NCBI RefSeq assembly: GCF_019263705.2
Contig: NZ_JADQDK010000001.1
Location: 4,464,001 to 4,528,000, forward strand
DNA: 64,000 nucleotides
DNA from: Pseudonocardia abyssalis
Lineage (GTDB): Bacteria > Actinomycetota > Actinomycetes > Mycobacteriales > Pseudonocardiaceae
Reading direction: 5' to 3'
Positions 35,414 through 44,221 of the stretch are shown piece by piece. How positions within the stretch are numbered: position 1 is the stretch's first letter; each line of letters opens with the position of its first letter. A program made the translations under genes and the position numbers. The notes below the pieces were generated by a model that had not been told where the DNA came from, made no database searches, and worked only from the letters and a program-made list of their open reading frames with translations.

Positions 35414-36687
35414 TGGCTAACCAAGTAACCCTGACGTTTGCGGGTGATGCTGACCAGCTAGCTAAAGAAGCTAAGAAGGCTGAAGCTGCTACTAAAGGTG
35501 TAGGTGATGCAGCTCTCGAATCATCTAAGGACATCGGTAAGGCCGCTGAAGAGTCAAAGAGTATGGGTGACCGTATGTCGAACCTGGGCAACACGGTCAG
35601 CGGAGCTATTGACTCGTTCGACGCCATCGCCGGATCAGTGCAGGCGTTCGCCGATATTCAGGATGCAGGACGTCAAAGTGCCGCACGTATGGAACGTGCC
35701 CTTATCGACGTTGAACAGGCTCAGTCCGATCTCAACCAAGCCGTGCTAGATGGCAACCAGGCAGGAATTGACGCGGATCAGGCTCGTCTAGATGGCAACC
35801 AGGCGCTCATTGACCAGAAGGTAGCTACACAGGATCTTGCTGCTGCCATCGGTGAGTTCGGTGCCGGGTCGGCAGAAGCTTTGCAGGCTCAGCAGGATCT
35901 TGACCAGGCGCGGTTAGATGGTACTCAGGCGACTGCTGACTATGAGCAGGCTCTCACTGATGGTAACCAGAGCCTTATTGACGCACGCTCAGCGACGCTC
36001 GATCTAGCAGACGCTCAGCACGAGGTTGACCCCGGTCCTTTGCAGGGACTAGCTAACACATTCGGTACCTACGCGCCGCTGCTAAGTGGTGTAGTCAGCG
36101 TTATCGCACTAGCAACAGCCGCACAGTGGAGCTTGAACTTTGCGTTCCTAGCCTCACCTACTACCTGGATCGTCGCGGGTATCGTCGCGCTAGTCGGTGC
36201 AATTATCTGGATCGCTACGCAAACAACCTGGTTCCAAGACATCTGGACTTCAGCATGGTCCGGCATCAAAGGCGCAGCTTCATCAGCTTGGGATTTCATC
36301 AAGAAGATTCCAGGTTGGCTAGGTTCGACGTTCGCTGGTATTGGTAATGCCATCTCCGGTCCTTTCAAGTCAGGGTTCAACGCTATTGCTAGGGCTTGGA
36401 ACAACTCCATCGGTCGGCTGTCTTGGACCGTTCCGGGTTGGGTTCCGTTCATCGGTGGCAACTCGATCTCAGTTCCTAAGCTACCGACATTCCACACAGG
36501 AGGCGTCGTACCAGGCGCTAAGGGTTCTGAGGTTATGGCGATGCTACAGGCCGGTGAGCGGGTTATCCCTGCTGATCGTGCAGGTAGCGGTGGGGGCGGA
36601 ACGATTACTTTCACTGGCAACACCGATTCAGCGTTTGCATCACTCTTCATGTCGCTGGTACGTACCGGCCAAATTCAGATTAATTAG
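35413..36687 (+). CDS. Tape measure protein, unusually short
   Basis: 424 residues. The N-terminal half is coiled coil with imperfect repeats around DGNQAGIDADQARLDGNQAL. Hydrophobic segments follow (LLSGVVSVIALATAA and TWIVAGIVALVGAIIWIATQ), and the C-terminus has the common tape-measure motif HTGGVVPGAKGSEVMAMLQA then GERVIPADRAG. Tape measures set tail length at roughly 0.15 nm per residue, implying a tail of about 60-65 nm. Most siphophage tape measures are two to four times longer. Confidence 0.88.
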   Translation: MANQVTLTFAGDADQLAKEAKKAEAATKGVGDAALESSKDIGKAAEESKSMGDRMSNLGNTVSGAIDSFDAIAGSVQAFADIQDAGRQSAARMERALIDVEQAQSDLNQAVLDGNQAGIDADQARLDGNQALIDQKVATQDLAAAIGEFGAGSAEALQAQQDLDQARLDGTQATADYEQALTDGNQSLIDARSATLDLADAQHEVDPGPLQGLANTFGTYAPLLSGVVSVIALATAAQWSLNFAFLASPTTWIVAGIVALVGAIIWIATQTTWFQDIWTSAWSGIKGAASSAWDFIKKIPGWLGSTFAGIGNAISGPFKSGFNAIARAWNNSIGRLSWTVPGWVPFIGGNSISVPKLPTFHTGGVVPGAKGSEVMAMLQAGERVIPADRAGSGGGGTITFTGNTDSAFASLFMSLVRTGQIQIN

Positions 36688-36695
36688 GAGTAATA

Positions 36696-37166
36696 ATGGC
36701 TCACACACCGCCGGTCGTCGGCTCAGCTACATGGGGTGGCGTACTCAACACCGCTCTACAAGACATTGACGACACCGCTACCGACTCACTTGCTGGTGGA
36801 GGCGCAGGCGTTAGTGCTCAGCAGGACACCGGATCTACCTCCTACGTCGATCTAGGGACAGTCGGCCCTACCGTGGCTGTGACCCTCACCGAAGCGCGGA
36901 CCGTCATCGTGTTCGTCAAGGCTGAGGTGCTACAACTGAGCACGACCGATGACGTGTTTATGTCATTCGCAGCGTCCGGCGCTACTACTCTCGCTGCTTC
37001 AGATGCCCGCTCAGTACGTCACAACGGTTCTGGAACGGCTGAGGCTTACAGCTCCTTTGCTGTTGTCAACTGCGCCGCTGGTACCACTACCTTTACAGCT
37101 AAGTACCGCGTTCAGGGTGGCAGCGGACGCTTTGTCAACCGTGAGATTGCAGCTATCGTCTCATGA
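36696..37166 (+). CDS. Minor tail protein, beta-rich
   Basis: 156 residues. It begins MAHTPPVVGSATWGGVLNTA and then has a beta-sandwich-like body (TSYVDLGTVGPTVAVTLTEA, AEAYSSFAVVNCAAGTTTFT). It lies between tape measure and the large tail-tip gene and overlaps the latter by ATGA. A distal tail or fibre-tip role is inferred from position; no enzymatic motif is visible. Confidence 0.65.
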   Translation: MAHTPPVVGSATWGGVLNTALQDIDDTATDSLAGGGAGVSAQQDTGSTSYVDLGTVGPTVAVTLTEARTVIVFVKAEVLQLSTTDDVFMSFAASGATTLAASDARSVRHNGSGTAEAYSSFAVVNCAAGTTTFTAKYRVQGGSGRFVNREIAAIVS

Positions 37167-39325
37167 CCTACGGCAGCGGACTATACGGAAGCGGGGTGTA
37201 CGGAGGTGCCCTAGCCGGTGTGTTGATTCACGGTCACAGGTTGGTAGTCGAACTAGCCTTTGGCGCTGACCTTGCCGACTCTGGTAGTTGGCTGTGGACC
37301 GACGTCACTACTGATGTACGGGTTGCTGACGGCGTCCACACGAGCCTAGGGCGCAATGACGAAGCCTCCGTGTCCCAGCCTGCAAACTGCACGTTTACGC
37401 TTGACAACTCTGACGGTGCTTACGATGTCAACCCGCGTAGCCCCAACGTTCGCCGCAACACACCGGTTCGTGTGACCATCGATGACGTCGGCATCTTTCA
37501 GGGCTACGCGAACGGGTTTACTCCGCTGCACATCCTTGGCCGTGGTGACAAGAAAGTTCAGGTGTCAGCGTCGGGGATCTTGCGTCGGCTCCTTCAGGGA
37601 TCTCCAGTCCTCAGTTCATCCCTACGACGTGGATTGGTTGACGAACCGGGAGTTATTGGCTACTGGCCTTGTGAAGACAGTAAGAACTCATCCCGTCTTG
37701 ACCCGTTGGTAGGGTCTCAGTCCATCAGTTTCACAGGTGGTCCGCCGCGATTCGGAGCCAATACTGTCTTTGACGCTTCTACTGCTCTTCCTGAGTTTGG
37801 CGGGGCGGCTTGTGTAGCTCCCATCGATGCCTACCCGGCTACCGGTGCTTCATCTGTCCGCTGTCTGTTTGGCTTCCCTGACCCTGCTGATGATGCCGGT
37901 GAGGTCGTAGTGATGCGCGTCTACACAACGGGCACGATTCGCCGTTGGGATGTTGCATACCGTGGTTCTGATGGTGCGGTCAGGCTGACGGCTTACAACG
38001 CCTTTGACGAGTTCGTCGCGTCCTCCGGCCTGATTGCCTTCGGAGTCAACGGTAGCGGCCGATTCTTCTCATTGGAGATGACACAGACAGGTTCTGACAT
38101 CGCGTGGGTTCTGCGGACAATCGCGCAGTACTCGAACCTAGGGGGTATTGCAGGAACGATTCCGGTTCACAACTTCGGCACCGTCACTGCTGTACATCTG
38201 AACCCCAATGCGACGCTAAAGACTGTTGGTTTCGGTCACCTCATCGTGCAGGACACCGTCACCCCTCAGCAGACGTTGCAGGACGAACTTGACGCCCACA
38301 ACGGTGAACAGGCTTTCGTTCGCATGAATCGCCTAGCTGCTGAGAACAACCTCGATATCACCATCTTTGGCGACGGTATCCCGGGTAGCGGGTCTCGCCC
38401 GGTTGACAGGATGGGTCCGCAGCCGTTGAGCACACTGGTTGATTTGCTGCGTGAATGCGAGACTGTCGACCAAGGAGTGTTGCACGACGGAATTGGCGAT
38501 GGCTTGGTGATGCGCCTGAAGTACGCGAGAGAGAACCGATCACCGGCGTTGGTCATCCCTGCTACATCGCTAGCTCAGCCGTTCGCACCTGTTGACGATG
38601 ACCAGCGGACCCGTAACCGTGTTGAAGCCAAGCGCTCTGCCGGAACTACCGCCGTCTACGAGGATTCTGACGGACCACTAGGTACCAACGCAGTCGGCAT
38701 CTACGATTCTTCGGTGACCATTAATGCGCAATTCGATTCTTCTATGCAATTGTTCGCTGGATGGTTGGTCTCCCTAGGTACAGTGACCGGCTACCGCTAC
38801 CCGAGCCTTAGCGTGGATCTCAGGGCGTCTCCTGAGCTAGCAGCGGCTTGGCTTGGCGTTGTGCCCGGTCGCCGGGTGGATGTCACTGGATTGTCTGACT
38901 TACTAGGTGGACCGGTTGACACGCTGTCAGTTCTGGTTGAGGGCGTCGAACAATCCATTACAGATGGTCAGTGGGTAGGCACGTTGAAGTGTTCGCTCTA
39001 CGACCCGTGGCGAATCGGCGTGGTGGCTGAAGAGACGGGGGACACCGGTGAGTACTTGCTGCGGCCGTTGTCTGACGGCTCAACTCTCGTAACAGGTGTT
39101 TCAGCCGGGGCTACAAGCATCTCCGTGTCAACCCCGTCAGGTCCGCGCTGGACTACAAGGGCAGATGACTTCCCGTTCATCATTGAGGTAGGCGGCGCAA
39201 CGGCAACCGTCACTGGCATCACCGGTACATCTTCACCGCAGACCTTTACAATTAACTCACTTGAATACAGCGCTAGTTCCGGGGCTGAGGTTACTTTGCA
39301 CCGACCAACCAGATTAGGACTATAA
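37163..39325 (+). CDS. Large tail-tip/baseplate protein with LamG-like insert
   Basis: 720 residues. The N-terminus is a YGSGLYGSGVYGG repeat followed by a Dit/Tal-like region (about 20-140; LDNSDGAYDVNPRSPNVRRN). A concanavalin/LamG-like domain follows (about 165-340, opening GVIGYWPCEDSKNSS), then a Tal-like region (about 370-600; LDITIFGDG, AWLGVVPGRRVDVTGLSD) and a C-terminal beta domain. It probably combines the distal-tail and tail-associated functions with carbohydrate binding for host recognition. No lysozyme or peptidase motif is evident. Confidence 0.78.
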   Translation: MTYGSGLYGSGVYGGALAGVLIHGHRLVVELAFGADLADSGSWLWTDVTTDVRVADGVHTSLGRNDEASVSQPANCTFTLDNSDGAYDVNPRSPNVRRNTPVRVTIDDVGIFQGYANGFTPLHILGRGDKKVQVSASGILRRLLQGSPVLSSSLRRGLVDEPGVIGYWPCEDSKNSSRLDPLVGSQSISFTGGPPRFGANTVFDASTALPEFGGAACVAPIDAYPATGASSVRCLFGFPDPADDAGEVVVMRVYTTGTIRRWDVAYRGSDGAVRLTAYNAFDEFVASSGLIAFGVNGSGRFFSLEMTQTGSDIAWVLRTIAQYSNLGGIAGTIPVHNFGTVTAVHLNPNATLKTVGFGHLIVQDTVTPQQTLQDELDAHNGEQAFVRMNRLAAENNLDITIFGDGIPGSGSRPVDRMGPQPLSTLVDLLRECETVDQGVLHDGIGDGLVMRLKYARENRSPALVIPATSLAQPFAPVDDDQRTRNRVEAKRSAGTTAVYEDSDGPLGTNAVGIYDSSVTINAQFDSSMQLFAGWLVSLGTVTGYRYPSLSVDLRASPELAAAWLGVVPGRRVDVTGLSDLLGGPVDTLSVLVEGVEQSITDGQWVGTLKCSLYDPWRIGVVAEETGDTGEYLLRPLSDGSTLVTGVSAGATSISVSTPSGPRWTTRADDFPFIIEVGGATATVTGITGTSSPQTFTINSLEYSASSGAEVTLHRPTRLGL

Positions 39326-39326
39326 A

Positions 39327-39821
39327 ATGGCGTTTACTGCTGGACAGAAAGTACGGGCATCTGACCTCAACGAACAGGGCGTCATCAAGGCCCGCGCAGT
39401 TCGGACATCCAACACCGGTACGTCAACAGGAGCTACAGTTGGCATCCTGCGGCTAGATGACATCCCTGTGGTTGCCGGTCGTGCTTACCGAATCACGATG
39501 ACAGGAGGCGTTTACCCGACAGTCGTTAACTCGGCGCGGGCTGACGTCACACTTCGGTTCACTACGACAGGTGCGACTCCGACAACCTCTAGCCCGATCC
39601 TCCTGCTGACAGGTACACAGATGTTCACGGCGCAGTTCGTAGAGCGGTTCTATGCCGAGACGATCTACGTACCCAGCACATCGTTCGACCTGTCTCTGTT
39701 GCTGTGCTTCCAGACGGTCGGGTCATCAGCCGTTGCGTCGTACGGCGCTACCACGTGGCCGACAGAGATCACCATTACCGACGTCGGCAGCGACACGGGC
39801 AACGTAGGTGTCAGCATCTAG
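39327..39821 (+). CDS. Minor tail/fibre-type protein
   Basis: 164 residues. The start MAFTAGQKVRASDLNEQ is common to small beta-rich proteins at the 3' end of actinophage tail operons. The rest is predicted beta structure (RAYRITMTGGVYPTVVNSAR). It is the last phage gene before attR, and no lysis gene follows. Receptor-binding tip or fibre is the likeliest role, from position and family. Confidence 0.65.
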   Translation: MAFTAGQKVRASDLNEQGVIKARAVRTSNTGTSTGATVGILRLDDIPVVAGRAYRITMTGGVYPTVVNSARADVTLRFTTTGATPTTSSPILLLTGTQMFTAQFVERFYAETIYVPSTSFDLSLLLCFQTVGSSAVASYGATTWPTEITITDVGSDTGNVGVSI

Positions 39822-39888
39822 TCCTCTGCTCTGGACACCCTTCCTGACGTCCCAGGCACCCACCTCTAGCCACGTTTCGCCTGGTAAA

Positions 39889-39931
39889 GTGGGCCCCCGG
39901 GGGATCGAACCCCGAACCCGCGGATTAAAAG
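39889..39931. repeat. attR, 43-bp core
   Basis: Identical to attL at 21621-21663. It covers the 3' part of the intact tRNA-Lys gene from the anticodon loop to the discriminator base, so the phage supplies the tRNA 3' end after integration. Confidence 0.93.
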
Positions 39932-39962
39932 TCCGCTGCTCTGCCGATTGAGCTAGAGGCCC
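39890..39962 (-). tRNA. tRNA-Lys (anticodon TTT)
   Basis: The minus strand folds as a complete 73-nt cloverleaf: acceptor gggcctc/ggggccc with discriminator A, D arm gctc/gagc, anticodon stem gcgga/tccgc with loop cttttaa (anticodon TTT), and T arm cgggg ttcgatc ccccg. CCA is not encoded. It is the integration target of the prophage and remains functional because the att core restores its 3' part. Confidence 0.95.
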
Positions 39963-39986
39963 GCACCTCCAACCCTAACGGCGCGC

Positions 39987-40742
39987 TCAGGCGTACGTGC
40001 GGACGAGGCGGAGCACGTCGTCCGCGTCGGGACCGGTGGCGGTCACCGCGGAGGCGGCGGGGTCCAGGCGGCGGGCCGCGATCAGGCAGAAGTCGACCGC
40101 CGGGCCGGTGATCACCGTCGTCGCGCCGTCGTCGCCGATCCGCCACGTGTCGCCGTCGGGGGCGGTGAGGTGGGCGGCGACCGGGCCCACCGGGGCGTCG
40201 AGGCCGGCGCGGGTGAAGGCGTAGGGGACGGTCCGGACGGCGAGACGGGCGATGTGGCGCAGCCGGTCACCCGGGACGAGCGCGACGCCGACCGCGCCCG
40301 CGACGTCGTGGGTGTGGATCCAGCACTCCGACAGACGGGTGGTCGCCATCGTGCGTGCCGGGAGGTCGCGGACGACCCACGGCATCGGACGGCGGGCGTC
40401 GGACTCCGCGAGCAGGTTCCGCAGCCCGGACGACGCGGTCCGCCAGCGGGCGTGCAGGTCCGGGCCGGGGGCGCCGCGCTCGTGCTCGACCAGGCGGTCC
40501 ACGGTGTGGTCGACGGTCTCCCCGATCGCGTCCGGGAGCATCTTCTCCGTCGCGGCGGAGAAGCCCGCGTCGATCGAGGACACGACGAGCTCGTCGGTCT
40601 GCGCGAGGTGCAGGACGACGTCGGCGACCGACCAGCCGGGACAGTCGGGGACGGGCCGCGCCCATCCGGCGTCGTCCAGTCCGGCCAGGACCCCGTCGAG
40701 CTCGTCGTGCTGCTCCCGCAGCGCCTGCGTGATCGCCTCCAC
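39987..40742 (-). CDS. TIGR03083/TIGR03084-family DinB-like protein
   Basis: 251 residues. The N-terminal DinB-like four-helix domain has PDCPGWSVADVVLHLAQTDE (metal-binding His) and ECWIHTHDVAGAVG (His-His-Asp). This is the maleylpyruvate isomerase/mycothiol-dependent family; the length and C-terminal domain fit TIGR03084. Members may be mycothiol-dependent metalloenzymes. It lies just upstream of tRNA-Lys on the same strand. Confidence 0.85.
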   Translation of the reverse strand: MEAITQALREQHDELDGVLAGLDDAGWARPVPDCPGWSVADVVLHLAQTDELVVSSIDAGFSAATEKMLPDAIGETVDHTVDRLVEHERGAPGPDLHARWRTASSGLRNLLAESDARRPMPWVVRDLPARTMATTRLSECWIHTHDVAGAVGVALVPGDRLRHIARLAVRTVPYAFTRAGLDAPVGPVAAHLTAPDGDTWRIGDDGATTVITGPAVDFCLIAARRLDPAASAVTATGPDADDVLRLVRTYA

Positions 40743-40827
40743 GGCGTCGCCTCCCTGGTCGGTCCCTCATCCGGTGTAACAGAGGGTGGGTACGTACTAC
40801 CATGTGTCACCACCCATCCTGATGACC

Positions 40828-41406
40828 ATGCGCACCCCCCGACTCGTCGGCCTGGGCCTGATCGGCGCGTTCGCGCTGACGGGTTGCGGCTCCGCCATCG
40901 CCCCGGTCGCGATGCCGACCCCCACGACCGACCGCAACGTGCAGGTCAGCACCACGTTCAGCACCGACGGCGGCACCGGGATCACCTACGACCCCGCGCT
41001 CGTCCCCGTCGGCTCGCGTGGCGCCGTCAGCGCCGGCACCGGCGACGCCGGCACGACCGTCACGCTCGCCGTCCGCGGCCTGGAGCCGGACCGCGACTAC
41101 GGCGCCCACGCGCACACCGAGCCGTGCGGCCCGACCGGCGACCTCGCCGGACCGCACCACCAGCACGAGGTCGACCCGGTGCAGCCCAGCGTCGACCCGG
41201 TCTACGCCAACGCGGAGAACGAGATCTGGCTCGACCTCACCACCGACGCGTCGGGCGCGGCCACCTCGACGGCCTCGGTGCCGTGGACCTTCGGCCCCGA
41301 CCGGCGCGCGCAGTCCGTGATCATCCACGCCATGCCGACGGCCACCGGCCCCGGTGAGGCGGGCACCGCGGGGGCCCGGGTGGCCTGCATCTCCGTGGAG
41401 TTCTGA
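40828..41406 (+). CDS. Superoxide dismutase [Cu-Zn]-like lipoprotein
   Basis: 192 residues from ATG 40828; ATG 40822 is an alternative. The N-terminus is a lipoprotein signal (LGLIGAFALTGCGS, lipid-modified Cys). The beta-barrel contains GAHAHTEPCGPTGDLAGPHH, which resembles the SodC metal-binding loop, and IIHAMPTATGPGEAGTAGARVAC near the C-terminus. Some copper/zinc ligands of true SodC are displaced, so it may be a SodC relative with another role on the outer face of the membrane. It precedes dusB by 20 bp. Confidence 0.75.
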   Translation: MRTPRLVGLGLIGAFALTGCGSAIAPVAMPTPTTDRNVQVSTTFSTDGGTGITYDPALVPVGSRGAVSAGTGDAGTTVTLAVRGLEPDRDYGAHAHTEPCGPTGDLAGPHHQHEVDPVQPSVDPVYANAENEIWLDLTTDASGAATSTASVPWTFGPDRRAQSVIIHAMPTATGPGEAGTAGARVACISVEF

Positions 41407-41426
41407 GAAGAGGGACAATCGGGGGC

Positions 41427-42575
41427 GTGACCGCCTCGACCCGCTACCGCCCGCTGCGCATCGGACCCTTCGTGTCCGAGACCCCGGTCGTGCTCGCGCC
41501 GATGGCCGGCATCACCAACGCCGGTTTCCGGCGCCTGTGCCGCGAGCAGGGTGCCGGGTTCTACGTGTGCGAGATGATCACCTCGCGCGGGCTGGTGGAG
41601 AAGAACCCGCTGACCCGTCGCATGATCGCGTTCTCCGACGACGAGTCGCCGCGCTCGATGCAGCTCTACGGCGTCGACCCCGTGGCGATGGGGCGCGCGG
41701 TGCGGATCGTCGCCGAGGAGGGGCTCGCCGACCACGTCGACATGAACTTCGGCTGCCCGGTCCCGAAGGTCACCCGCAAGGGCGGCGGTGCGGCGCTGCC
41801 GTACAAGCGGCGGCTGTTCGAGTCGATCGTGAAGGCCGCCGTCGACAACGCGGGATCGATCCCCGTGACGGTCAAGATGCGCATCGGCATCGACGACGGG
41901 CGCCACACCTACCTCGACGCCGCGCAGCGCGCAGTGGATTCCGGGGTCGCCGCGGTCGCCCTGCACGCCCGGACCGCGGCGCAGCGCTACTCCGGCACGG
42001 CCGACTGGTCGGCGATCGCGCGGTTGCGCGACGCCGTGCCCGCCGAGATCCCTGTGCTCGGCAACGGCGACATCTTCAGCGCGGCGGACGCGCTGGAGAT
42101 GGTCGACCGCACCGGCTGCGACGGCGTCGTCGTCGGGCGCGGCTGCCTGGGCCGCCCCTGGCTGTTCGGCGACCTGGAGGCCGCGTTCGCCGGACGCCCG
42201 CTGCCCGAGCCGCCGACGCTGCGCCAGGTCGCGGCCACCATGCACCGGCACGCGGAGCTCCTCGAGGAGCACATGCGCACCGACGCGGACCCGACGAAGG
42301 GCATCCGCGACATGCGCAAGCACGTCGCCTGGTACCTCAAGGGCTTCCCGGTGGGGCCGGAGGTCCGACGCCGCCTGGGCCTGATCAACAGTGTCGACGA
42401 GCTCGACGAGCTGGTCTCCGAGCTCGACCTCGACCAGCGCTTCCCCCCGGAGGCCGACGGACCGCGCGGCCGTCAGGGCTCCCCCGGACGGGTCGTGCTG
42501 CCGGAGCACTGGCTCGACGACCCCGATGACCTGACGGTCCCGCTCGGCGCCGAGATGGAGAACTCCGGGGGTTAG
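41427..42575 (+). CDS. dusB: tRNA-dihydrouridine synthase
   Basis: 382 residues from GTG 41427. The TIM-barrel FMN enzyme shows APMAGITNAGFRRLCRE (about residue 28), MNFGCPVPKVTRKGGGAAL (catalytic Cys about 105), VKMRIGIDDGRH, ALHARTAAQRYSGTADW, GNGDIFSAADAL and GVVVGRGCLGRPWLF. It reduces uridines in tRNA to dihydrouridine. Position upstream of LCP and phoU matches the M. tuberculosis Rv0823c-Rv0821c order. It is convergent with a broken DHFR-like gene, overlapping by 4 bp. Confidence 0.95.
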   Translation: MTASTRYRPLRIGPFVSETPVVLAPMAGITNAGFRRLCREQGAGFYVCEMITSRGLVEKNPLTRRMIAFSDDESPRSMQLYGVDPVAMGRAVRIVAEEGLADHVDMNFGCPVPKVTRKGGGAALPYKRRLFESIVKAAVDNAGSIPVTVKMRIGIDDGRHTYLDAAQRAVDSGVAAVALHARTAAQRYSGTADWSAIARLRDAVPAEIPVLGNGDIFSAADALEMVDRTGCDGVVVGRGCLGRPWLFGDLEAAFAGRPLPEPPTLRQVAATMHRHAELLEEHMRTDADPTKGIRDMRKHVAWYLKGFPVGPEVRRRLGLINSVDELDELVSELDLDQRFPPEADGPRGRQGSPGRVVLPEHWLDDPDDLTVPLGAEMENSGG

Positions 42576-43211
42576 TCGATCTCCATCACCTCGCGGCCGT
42601 CCTCGAGGACGACGGTCCCGGTCCCGAACGCAGCCGGGCGCAGGACCTGGTAGCTCACGCCCGGGGCGGTGACCTCGCTGTCGACCAGCGTGAACCCGGA
42701 CGTGGCGGAGCCCTCCCCGAACAGGCGCTTGCCGCCGCCGAGGACGACCGGGAACACCAGCAGCCGGTACTGGTCGATCAGCCCGGCGTCGTGCGAACGT
42801 GCGGGCGAGCCGCCCGCTGCCATGGATCTGGAGCTCGCCGCCCGGCTTCTCCTTCAGCGCCGAGACGGCGGCGAGGACATCGGAGGAGACGACGCTCGTG
42901 CCCGCCCAGGCCGGCTCGCCCGGCGTCGAGGAGACGACGTGCTTCGGCCGCCCGTTGAGCACCTGCGCGACGCGGTCGGCCGGGTCGGTCACCTGAGGCC
43001 AGAAGCCCGCCGTCATCTCGTAGGCGGTGCGGCCGAACGGGATCTCGTCGGCCCGGTCGAACCGGCCGTCGACGATCCGGCCGAAGCCCTCATCGATGTG
43101 CGGGACGACTCAGCCGCCGCGGGTGAAGCCGTCGGAGGTGTCCTCCTCGGCGCCGCCGGGACCCTGCAGGACGCCGTCGAGGCTGAGGAACGTGTGCCGT
43201 GTGAGCTCCAT
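42572..43211 (-). pseudogene. RibD/DHFR-family reductase, broken by a stop and a frameshift
   Basis: From the ATG at 43209-43211 the frame reads [20 protein letters not shown], then hits TGA at 43110-43112 where the family has Trp (GGW-VVPH). It continues in the same frame with HIDEGFGRIVDGRFDRADEI, AYEMTAGFWPQV and GELQIHGSGRLART. Near 42794-42798 one extra base shifts the frame, and the C-terminus (HDAGLIDQYRLLVFPVVLGG, GKRLFGEG) continues to 42572. The ancestor was a NADPH-dependent reductase of the RibD C-terminal family. Confidence 0.85.
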
Positions 43212-43364
43212 GTCCGGGAGACGACGCGGACGGACCCAACTCATCGGGTGACCAACAGTTGATCTTCATCTCCCCGGTCGGGTGGCTGCGCGCGCGAAGG
43301 GGTGGCCCGGCTCAAGCACCACCGCGTACCCGTCGATCCGGGGAGTACGAGATGTGAGGTGGGC

Positions 43365-44135
43365 ATGGTGGGAATCACGACGGGAACGCCGCCCCGGGCG
43401 GTCGCCCGGCACACGGCTGCGGCGGAGGACCTCGCCGCGGAAGGTCGCTGGGAGGAGGCGTACGAGCACCTGCGCGCCGCGATGCGCGCGCTCGGCGGGC
43501 GCCCGGCCCCGACCGACGAACTGGACACACTCCGCCGCGAACACGCCGAGGCACGCGAGCAGAGCCGCCGTGACAGCCTCACCGACAGCTACAACCGCCG
43601 CTACCTCGACGAGCGACTGCTCGCCCTGCTCGACGCCCCCGTCCGCAGCGGCGCGCTGGGACTGTCCGTCGCGATCGTCGACGCCGACCACTTCAAGCAG
43701 ATCAACGACACCTACGGTCACCAGTTCGGCGACCGGGTGCTGCAGCGGCTGGTCACGCTGCTCGACTCCGATCTCCCCGACGGCGGCTTCTGTGCCCGCT
43801 ACGGCGGCGAGGAGTTCGCGCTCGTCCTCCCCGACCACGACCTCCGCGCCGCGGTCCGGGTCTGCGAGGCGGCCCGCGACCGCATCGACCGCCACCCGTG
43901 GGCCGAGCTGGACCCCGGTCTGCGCGTCACCGTCAGTGCCGGGGTCGCGCACTCCGACAGCCACCCGCCGGAGGTCGAGGAGGTCGTCGGCGCCGCGGAC
44001 GTGCTGCTCTACGCGGCCAAGAGCGCCGGTCGCAACGCCGTCGCCTTCCGGGACCTGCGCACGGGGCTCGTCCGGCTCGCCGGCCCCGCCGCCCGTCGCC
44101 GCTCCGTCCCGCAGCCGGAGCGCACGACCGGCTGA
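43365..44135 (+). CDS. Diguanylate cyclase (GGDEF domain)
   Basis: 256 residues from ATG 43365, preceded by GAGGTGGG. The N-terminal about 75 residues are helical (RWEEAYEHLRAAMRALGG), and the GGDEF domain follows (DSLTDSYNRRYLDERLLALL, DADHFKQINDTYGHQFGDRV, active site YGGEEFALVLPD). GGEEF is an active variant, so it probably makes cyclic di-GMP. No transmembrane or sensor domain is visible. Confidence 0.92.
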   Translation: MVGITTGTPPRAVARHTAAAEDLAAEGRWEEAYEHLRAAMRALGGRPAPTDELDTLRREHAEAREQSRRDSLTDSYNRRYLDERLLALLDAPVRSGALGLSVAIVDADHFKQINDTYGHQFGDRVLQRLVTLLDSDLPDGGFCARYGGEEFALVLPDHDLRAAVRVCEAARDRIDRHPWAELDPGLRVTVSAGVAHSDSHPPEVEEVVGAADVLLYAAKSAGRNAVAFRDLRTGLVRLAGPAARRRSVPQPERTTG

Positions 44136-44221
44136 GCGCATGACGTGACCCGGCTGTGATCAAACGGGCGCGCCTCCGTACGCTCGACGGAGCCGCGGAG
44201 CCGCGGGTCACGGGAGGTGCG

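Larger units (their letters stand above)
21621..39931. mobile_element. Integrated siphovirus-type prophage in tRNA-Lys(TTT), interrupted by an IS
   Basis: The element is bounded by a perfect 43-bp direct repeat, has visibly lower G+C than the flanks, and contains integrase, replication, packaging, head and tail genes. The span is 18.3 kb; without one att copy, the IS and one target duplication it is about 16.8 kb. A full head-tail gene set is present but no endolysin is recognised. terL is disrupted, so it is probably defective for packaging although integrase and both att sites look intact. Confidence 0.93.

Noticed and set aside
41202..43016. 604-codon minus-strand ORF over dusB
   Set aside because: Its first about 75 residues belong to the broken RibD/DHFR-like gene; after the frameshift it is an antisense shadow of dusB.
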